15,304 nucleotides of DNA, from NCBI GenBank assembly GCA_003024985.2, contig PXIH01S0019232.1, one strand, 5' to 3'. The notes under the pieces were generated by a model, which was not told the DNA's origin, did not search any database, and saw only the letters and a list, made by a program, of their open reading frames with translations. Shown here one piece after another: positions 9,422 through 15,304 of this stretch (positions within the stretch are counted from its first letter, which is position 1; each line of letters starts with the position of its first letter). Position numbers and translations under genes: made by a program. Source of the stretch: Euperipatoides rowelli (taxonomy: Eukaryota > Onychophora > Udeonychophora > Euonychophora > Peripatopsidae).

Positions 9422-9463
9422 CTTTCACTTCTATAAGTGGCCATCAGATCCAGCATACAGTAC
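9422..9463 (-). other. Probable 5' UTR part of the first coding exon
   Basis: Between the ATG at 9421 and a consensus-like acceptor (TTTTTAATTTTAG, AG at 9465-9464) lie 42 nt that would be untranslated leader. It contains two ATGs in a shared frame that is +1 relative to the main frame. That frame runs about 42 codons into the coding exon before a stop. This would make translation of the KLHL start dependent on leaky scanning, unless transcription starts downstream of these ATGs. The upstream non-coding exon and promoter are not identified. Confidence 0.4.
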
Positions 9464-10090
9464 CTAAAATTAAAAATAAATTTACTTTTCCATTATCAAA
9501 AATAAATATAAACAATAAAAAAATAAGATTTTGATGGTCAATACGGTTCAACATATACATTTAGATAGATTCAGGTCCAACATAAGTATTAAGTGAGATG
9601 ATAAAAAAAAGTATCCTATTATGCTGCTTACTGTTAACCAATAGAGCTAACCAATTCATTAAATTCTAAAATGATATATTAAAGGAAAAATAAAAGTTTT
9701 TTGGGGGGAATTGGAAAAGGGAGAAGACAAAACACACAAGTCTCAAATAATTAAAAAAAAAAAACTTGCCTTAGACTAACATTTAAAAAAAATTAAAAAA
9801 AAATTTTGACAGAAATTATTTTGAAGAAAAATCATTTCTGAAATGAAAAATTATTTTTTAATGAACAAAAAAAAAATGATGGTGCTTAACCGGTTGGATA
9901 TAACAAGTTAAACTAATAAAAATTAGGCTAATTATAAAAGAAATGCAAATATACCGTTTTATAGACACACACTTACGGACACTTGCAATTACAGGCATGC
10001 CTCCAATGGTCCCATAATCAAATGAGATCACAACTTAGTGTTAAACATCACTTTTAATAGAAATAAATATACTATCTACCTATATGGATA
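9464..10090. other. AT-rich stretch between the first KLHL exon and the pogo element
   Basis: It probably belongs to an intron in the 5' UTR of the KLHL gene, because an acceptor precedes the coding start. It contains A- and T-runs (for example about 9750-9880) and no supported gene or promoter. Confidence 0.45.
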
Positions 10091-10092
10091 TA
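10091..10092. repeat. Left TA target-site duplication
   Basis: TA immediately precedes CCGTAAAC and is matched by the TA at 12661-12662 after ...GTTTACGG. This is expected for a Tc1/mariner/pogo insertion. Confidence 0.75.
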
Positions 10093-10118
10093 CCGTAAAC
10101 TGGGATGAATAGAGACAA
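10093..10118 (+). repeat. Left terminal inverted repeat of the pogo-like element
   Basis: It pairs with 12635-12660 in inverted orientation, with 14 identical outer bases and then four mismatches in 12. Positions 10100-10117 carry the CTGGGATGAATAGAGACA version of the motif that recurs inside the element. Confidence 0.88.
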
Positions 10119-10277
10119 TTTTTTTCTTATATGCCTCAGCAACAAATTATTTTTAAAAAGTAACATTTTTATAATGTGCCACCACCTACTGTATATGGTA
10201 TTCATATCCAATAATATAAATATGCTCTCCCTATCCCAGAAATGTACTGAACCATATACAGTACATATTTTTGTTCC

Positions 10278-10315
10278 TGTCCCTATTCACCCCAATGTAG
10301 TGGTGAATAGGGACA
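10278..10315. repeat. Subterminal hairpin built from two copies of the terminal motif
   Basis: TGTCCCTATTCACC (10278-10291) and GGTGAATAGGGACA (10302-10315) form a perfect 14-bp inverted repeat with a 10-bp spacer. Each arm is a copy of the TIR-internal motif (consensus CTGGGGTGAATAGGGACA). Such subterminal repeats are typically transposase-binding sites. Confidence 0.85.
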
Positions 10316-10353
10316 AACATTTAATTTCTGTAAGTTCACCTATTAAACCTTAG

Positions 10354-10371
10354 ATTGGGGTGATTAGGGGA
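10354..10371 (+). repeat. Further subterminal copy of the terminal motif
   Basis: ATTGGGGTGATTAGGGGA matches the consensus CTGGGGTGAATAGGGACA at most positions, in the same orientation as the left TIR. Confidence 0.6.
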
Positions 10372-10505
10372 TTTATTGACCTTTTAAAAAATTATTTTAG
10401 TTCTTGGAAAATATTTTTTAAAACCTTTAGTGAAACATTTTCACAAGGAAAATGGAAAGCTTTATAAAAAATAATAAAAAACAAAAACAAATTAGTTACT
10501 GTTGA

Positions 10506-12228
10506 TTAAAAAAGGAACAAAAAAAATAAATTCACAACAAACATTTGTGCAACTATGGTGTTGGCCGGAATGAGTATCGTCCTCTCTGAGCAGAATATGG
10601 TGGCATCAACTTTTCAACCAAATTCGGCCTCATCTGCTATGTCAGGAAAAACAAATGTGTTGGCCCATTTGTTTGACTGGCGAAGAAAGGTTCCCCGGTA
10701 TTTATTCTGCTCAAGTACCTTTCCGAGAAAAACTTTGGGGCCCGTATTATAAGAAAACCTGACCAGCACCCAGTCTTGGTCTTTTTAGTTGCAGCTGGCT
10801 CATCTGAATCATTTTCTGGTTCAGCATTATCTGTTGACTGTAGGTCATCATCACAGATTCACCAAAATCAGCAAGCATCAAAACTGCGCCCACGGGTACA
10901 TGCAGCCTTTTTTTCTGACCCCTTATATCACTGCATCATCATTTTAATAACACATATCCCTTAAGAACTGTGTTAGACTATTGTTGGCACTGGACCAACT
11001 GGAATGGGCTTCATTGCTGTGATCTGGTGCAGTAAATCAGGTGGCAATTTCTGTAGCACCTTTTGTCATTCAGCAGGATATGTCCCCGCTCTCTCGAATC
11101 CAGCTTTGATGTCCTTTTCCAAATTATTCCTCCATTAACATGTAAGATTTTTTTTGAAAAATTTTTGGAAAACATTTTTTTATCAAAGGCATTGTTGCTG
11201 CCATTTGTCTTTGATTTATTCTCTTCAAGAACTTATCTCCAGCTTAACTTGAGGGGTCTGAAGAAACGTCCAGTGGTTTGGTAAAATGCATGGAATAAAA
11301 AAGAGATTTCATTTTCTTCAGAAAACCTGTCAACTTCTGGTGATAAATGCAATCTAAAGTTGTCCCCTATCAGAAGCTTCCTAGCTTCAAACAAGTAAGT
11401 ATGGCACAACAACTCTCTTAAACCAGTCTAAAAAGCATGTCCCACACATCCAGACTTACTGATTGTAGAAGGTAATTGCAGGCCCTCCTTCAGCCCATAA
11501 GTCAGACAATTTAACCGACTTATAGATGACATAAGGGGACACAGCCTACCAAACGCTGCTGCGAACAAGACCGAGACACTTACTTTACTAGAGCTCAATA
11601 CCTTCTCAGGGTACTTGTACCTTCTTTTAAAGATGAGTTTGCACTAGCCTGGGTCATCAGTCAGTGCTACATCATAGATAATCTGTAAGCATGGAGGTAT
11701 ACCTTCCACTGTCAAAACTCATCAAAGTAATTATTGATGATCCTGGACACTTCTGCCTGGCTCCTCTAAATAATTTGGCAGACATTGAGAGAATGACTGT
11801 TTGTGCCTTGTAAGAATCTCATTGACCACTCATATCCTACATGTTTTCTTTAAACTTTGTAATAGTCATTCCCTCTCTGTTCAGATATTTGACAAAACAA
11901 TGCAAATCAAAATAGCCCCACATAGCATACTTTATTAGGCTATCAATAATCTGTGTTTCTAGTGTTTCAGGAAGAGATTCTGCCCCCCCCCCCCCCATTT
12001 TTTAAGCTCAATAGGTTGACAAGTGCACGTTGATTTTTTCAAATAACGATGAATAGCAGACTTAGAGACTCCAAATTTGAGTTCAGCATTCCTTAAAGTC
12101 ATACCACAATTTACTGCCTCAACAACCTGATTCAAACCTCTACTCATCAATTGGCCGATGAACTTTGTATTTAGTCTCTTTTGTAGGTCCTTGGCATCTT
12201 GAGTCACTGAAAAAAAAAGAATAGACAT
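10506..12228 (-). pseudogene. Degenerate pogo/Tigger-family transposase (HTH_psq plus DDE_1)
   Basis: Fragments in changing frames line up in the order of a pogo-family transposase. (1) 12135-12034 gives LNQVVEAVNCGMTLRNAEL..FGVSKSAIHRYLK, a pipsqueak-type HTH. (2) A 14-C run (11983-11996) has shifted the frame. (3) 11983-11840 gives IIDSLIKYAMWGYFDL...YLNREGMTITKFKENM, the region before the catalytic core. (4) A further fragment gives VEGIPP...YDVALTDDPG, with the first catalytic-type Asp near 11671-11673, then a stop, then KRRYKYPEKVLSSS and LFAAA. (5) LIGDN has the second Asp at 11362-11364, in LIGDNFRLHLSPEV. (6) The block that should hold PNTTH-x-QPLD with the third acid is shortened and altered, going from FLFHAF to RFFRPLK. 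(7) The C-terminal tail has FVFPDIADEAEFG. At least six stops and several frameshifts make it non-functional. The N-terminus before 12205 is uncertain; an AG acceptor there would allow an upstream exon. Confidence 0.85.
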
Positions 12229-12281
12229 AAATTATGTTAATTTTTAAGAAAAGAAGGTTATTTTTGACATTAGTTTTCTTT

Positions 12282-12300
12282 TCCCTATTCACCCCAGTTC
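12282..12300 (-). repeat. Subterminal copy of the terminal motif on the right side
   Basis: On the minus strand this reads GAACTGGGGTGAATAGGGA, a near-consensus copy in the orientation of the right TIR. It lies 337 bp inside the right end, just upstream of the transposase remnant. Confidence 0.75.
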
Positions 12301-12634
12301 AGCTGAAAAAATGAGTCAATTTACAAAAATTTCAAATGCTCAGTACAGGATAAAGATAATATATATATTTTTTTTTTTACAGAAAAACACAAACTTGAAT
12401 ATGTAAAAAAAACAAAAAACAGAAGGGTAGTCCTCAGCAACAATATGGCAGTCACAAGCTCGGACCAGTAAACACTTGCCAGGGTTGTGTGACTCACAAA
12501 AAAAAAAAAAACCACCACCACCTGACAATAAAATTCTGAAATTTTTGTTGTAATGCTGTTGTCCCTAACAGGACTAAAAGGAAAATAGTACCATATTTAA
12601 ATTACAATTACTCAATATTTGTACCTAATTACCC

Positions 12635-12660
12635 TCGTCCCTAGTTATCCCAGTTTACGG
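12635..12660 (-). repeat. Right terminal inverted repeat of the pogo-like element
   Basis: It reads CCGTAAACTGGGATAACTAG on the minus strand and matches the left end. It is followed by TA. Relative to the transposase gene this is the upstream end. Confidence 0.88.
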
Positions 12661-12735
12661 TATGTGTTTTATCAGGCAGATATACGACCTCTACATGAAG
12701 GATAAAGGAAAAGAACATAGATAGCAATAAATAAA

Positions 12736-12771
12736 AGTTAAAAGGGACGCAACAGTTAAAAGGGACGCAAC
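12736..12771. repeat. 18-bp perfect tandem duplication
   Basis: AGTTAAAAGGGACGCAAC occurs twice back to back (12736-12753, 12754-12771). It is a simple recent slippage event. Confidence 0.9.
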
Positions 12772-13242
12772 ATTAATATATTGTACAACATAGCCTACTG
12801 TATGTTTCCAACAACTTGACTCAAGAAGAACAGTGGTCCTCATGCACCTTAAAAAAAGTATGGAATGGCATTATGTTGTACTGCCTGTGAAAGATGATGA
12901 GGCTGAGTGATAGACACTAAAGTCCATGTTTATAAGCATTATCTTGTGTTGTCACCACCTATCCAACATGGATTTTAATGTGACATTTATCAAGTTGGTG
13001 GTGTTCAGCTAAATAACACAAATTTTATATTCAATTTTATCAACCATATAAAAAATAAATAATGATATTACTAATATTCACATTTAGAGGCTCGTTATAG
13101 TCATCCCAAAGAAAAAATTGGGTTCCAAAATGATAAAAAAGGACTTAAAATAATGATTGAAAAGGACTGAGATGATATACAGTAGCCTATACTCAATCAA
13201 GCAATCTTTCACAATTCAATATGCAAACATTATAAATCCATT

Positions 13243-13279
13243 TTTCTAATTACCAGTCCCAATAACTGGTAATTAGAAA
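13243..13279. repeat. Perfect 15-bp inverted repeat with 7-nt loop
   Basis: TTTCTAATTACCAGT (13243-13257) and ACTGGTAATTAGAAA (13265-13279) are exact reverse complements around CCCAATA. No T-run or coding gene adjoins it in a way that would suggest a terminator. It may be a foldback remnant or part of a small structured RNA, but nothing else supports either. Confidence 0.85.
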
Positions 13280-15304
13280 TGTCAAATGTCAACCAGCCCC
13301 TAATTTTGCTAAGAGTAATCTGGTATAAGAGAAGTTTCTCTGTCACTGCCATTGTAATGTAGAACCCTAACAAGAACTAACAATAAGAAGAAAAAAAATC
13401 AGGTACCGGCATCTACCAAAGAAAATAAATAAAAACTTTTGCATGTACCATCTGTATTGATCACAGAAAATGTAGTAATAAAAAAAAAAAAGAAAAGCAC
13501 TGTTTTTTGTTATTCTTTTTTTTTTCTAAAGGAGATTTACCTTTAAAATGTTTTATTTAATATTCATGAATTAGATCTATAATTTAATTTAGAATATGTG
13601 ACTTTATAGCAAAATATTTAAAAAATTTATAATAGTGTGAGTTCAAAGAATTATTGACTTTATCATTAACTCATTCATATTGTTTTTTTTTAGTCAAGTG
13701 CTTTTCAACCTTAAAAGCTTCCATTTCTTCTTTCCTATCTTCTCCTACATAGCTTGCAACATTGAAAAGCTATTTTATTTTAAGTTATACCAATATTTCC
13801 TTTTCTTCTAGATCTTATCATTCCCCCTCTTTCCAACTTCTATGTTTTATCATTTTATCCTGTTGTGAATCTACTCTCCTTTTATCAATTTTAGTTTTAT
13901 CAATTTTTTTTCTTCATTGTCCCATATTTTTGGAAATTCATTAGATTCCAAATATGATAAATCTTTTTTGTATTCATTTCTTATTTCATGGATGACTATG
14001 GTTGGTGGGCAATAAAATAGCTAAGTAAAATAGATATTATTAGAAATAAAATATTAACTTTATTTCATAAAAGGAGTCCTGGGCAAGAAAATCTATTATA
14101 CAATAATAATTCTCTTAGATTAGACATCATCCANAAAGATTGTTCAGCATTGCTGTAAAAATAAGATCATTTGACTATCTTCTTGTACGAGCAAATAGTG
14201 TGTATAAACGACAGCATGCAGATGTTTTGCATGGGTAAAGGCCATAAAGCTAATATAAATTATGTTTTTTTTTTTTTTTAGGGATCAGGTAATTGATATC
14301 AAGAATTTATAAGCTACAGTATAATGTAGAGTAAATTATTTTTCGTAAAACTTCTCAACACTTTTAAACAGCAGTGGAATATGCTTTTGATGGGCATTGA
14401 GGCACAAACAAAGTTTGAGGGCCCCACTTAACATTTTATTTTTTATATTAGGCCTATTATTTAAATGAATAAATATATTAGACGTAGCCTATGTACCTAT
14501 TGACATTACCGGTATATGCTTAGGCTAATTATTGAAATACTAGGAGGTAACTGACCAACAATATTAAAAATTTTAATACAGGAGGAAGGGGGAGCAGATA
14601 TTTCTCAGTAAGTAGGCTACTATGATAGTACAGATAGTAGGCTATCACAAAATTATGAAATAGGCCTAACTTATTTATACAAGTTGTTTTATACATATTG
14701 TGTTTAAATTATTTCAAATGCCACCTTGTAGCCTACCCATCAATTAAAAAAAACTGCAAATTTAGCTGTTTATTTTATTTTAAAGAATGTTTTCTAATTT
14801 ATCAACAGGCCTTCTGACCATTTAAGCATTTTAAGTGCTACCATGTAAGAAGCTACAGTTAAAGAGATTTGTATGTAAAAACTGAGGTGTTGAGAATATC
14901 TATGATGACGTAGATATATATTTATTATAAAATTTAAACTTTATTCCAATAATGTATAACAATACAATATCATCCAATTTAAAACATCACATCTTTTGAT
15001 CTTTTCTTTTAAAATATATCATAACATAAAAAATAATTAAAAAAAATTGACGTATTTTCCTTATACAAATTAAAGCCAATTCTTTATTAAAACTGAACAC
15101 AATATTGATTACAAAAAATGTATCAGCATTAAAAACTTTATTATTATTAAGTAAGAAAAATTAAAAAGACAAAATTAAAAAATTGCATAATCACAGTCAA
15201 GATTAATTAACTAATTTATAAAATATGAAAGATTATTATTACAAATATTATAAAAAAAAAAAAAGATTAATGGAAGAGATAACAATGTAGAAATATTTTT
15301 CTTT

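Larger units (their letters stand above)
10093..12660 (-). mobile_element. Full-length pogo/Tigger-type DNA transposon, 2,568 bp, inactive
   Basis: Both ends carry an inverted repeat starting CCGTAAACTGGGAT. Fourteen bases are identical and 22 of the first 26 match. The element is flanked on each side by TA (10091-10092 and 12661-12662), the target duplication of the Tc1/mariner/pogo superfamily. Inside, on the minus strand, is a decayed transposase with a pipsqueak-type helix-turn-helix and a DDE_1 catalytic region, the composition of pogo/Tigger/jerky-like elements. The element's own 5' end is therefore on the right. Extra internal copies of the terminal motif lie near both ends. Stops, frameshifts and loss of a catalytic residue show that it cannot encode active enzyme. 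It lies upstream of the first KLHL coding exon, probably in a 5' intron. Confidence 0.88.
12663..15304. other. AT-rich sequence right of the transposon, no gene recognised
   Basis: The 2.6 kb up to the right edge has no open frame or domain that I can support. Visible items are an 18-bp tandem duplication (12736-12771), a perfect 15-bp palindrome (13243-13279), T- and A-runs, a partial Helitron-end-like string at 14218-14241, and a cluster of TAGGCCTA/TAGCCTA/TAGGCTA words at 14450-14740. The KLHL promoter or 5' non-coding exon could lie here or further right, but nothing marks it. Confidence 0.5.

Noticed and set aside
10555-11284. Plus-strand open frames at 10555-10752, 10776-10964 and 11063-11284
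   Set aside because: They are antisense to the transposase remnant, whose minus-strand reading gives recognisable transposase blocks while the plus-strand products resemble nothing.
12321-12528. Two overlapping minus-strand open frames upstream of the transposase remnant
   Set aside because: The low-complexity Phe/Cys-rich products come from T-runs and show no similarity to a pogo N-terminus.
14218-14241. A further Helitron-like 3' end (GCAGATGTTTTGCATGGGTAAAGG)
   Set aside because: It resembles the hairpin part of the terminus but lacks the CTAG|T end, so it is too decayed to call.
1-15304. tRNA, rRNA or CRISPR array
   Set aside because: I saw no B-box-like GTTCRANNC in a cloverleaf context and no rRNA core sequence. 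The tandem repeats lack the regular repeat-unique spacer pattern of CRISPR.

Overview
The window looks like AT-rich (roughly 70% A+T by eye) nuclear DNA from an intron-rich animal, most likely an invertebrate. Exons are short, bounded by GT/AG, and separated by kilobase introns filled with decayed transposons, tandem repeats and homopolymer runs. No bacterial-type gene organisation is visible. Two ambiguous bases (n) sit at 6376 and 14134. The sequence alone does not fix the species.

The only host gene I can support is the 5' part of a BTB-BACK-Kelch (KLHL) gene on the minus strand. Three coding exons join in frame: exon A 9421-9318 (start ATG), exon B 8094-7866 and exon C 2474-2299. Together they give 169 complete codons plus two bases. 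They encode a short N-terminus, the whole BTB/POZ domain and the first part of BACK. The rest of BACK and the kelch propeller must lie beyond the left edge. Residue patterns resemble the KLHL2/KLHL3/Drosophila kelch group, whose members are CUL3 ubiquitin-ligase substrate adaptors. A splice acceptor just upstream of the ATG suggests at least one more 5' non-coding exon to the right.

Reading left to right: 1-2298 is intron with degenerate Helitron-like 3' ends near 721-778. Exon C follows. The 5.4-kb intron between exons C and B holds a 46-bp duplication, a hairpin, a pair of ~550-bp direct repeats flanking a segment with its own tandem repeats, a CRE/CCAAT-like patch, and a purine-rich minisatellite (~5640-7135) that ends at a clean Helitron-like 3' terminus at 7182. 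Exon B, a 1.2-kb intron and exon A follow.

A complete but dead pogo/Tigger-type DNA transposon occupies 10093-12660. It has TA target duplications, inverted termini, internal copies of the terminal motif, and a minus-strand DDE_1 transposase broken by many stops and frameshifts. The last 2.6 kb contains only small repeats and palindromes. I found no undescribed gene system. The most unusual items are the repeated terminal-motif architecture of the pogo element, the Helitron-associated minisatellite, the paired 550-bp repeats, and a strong excess of the palindromic word TACNGTA.
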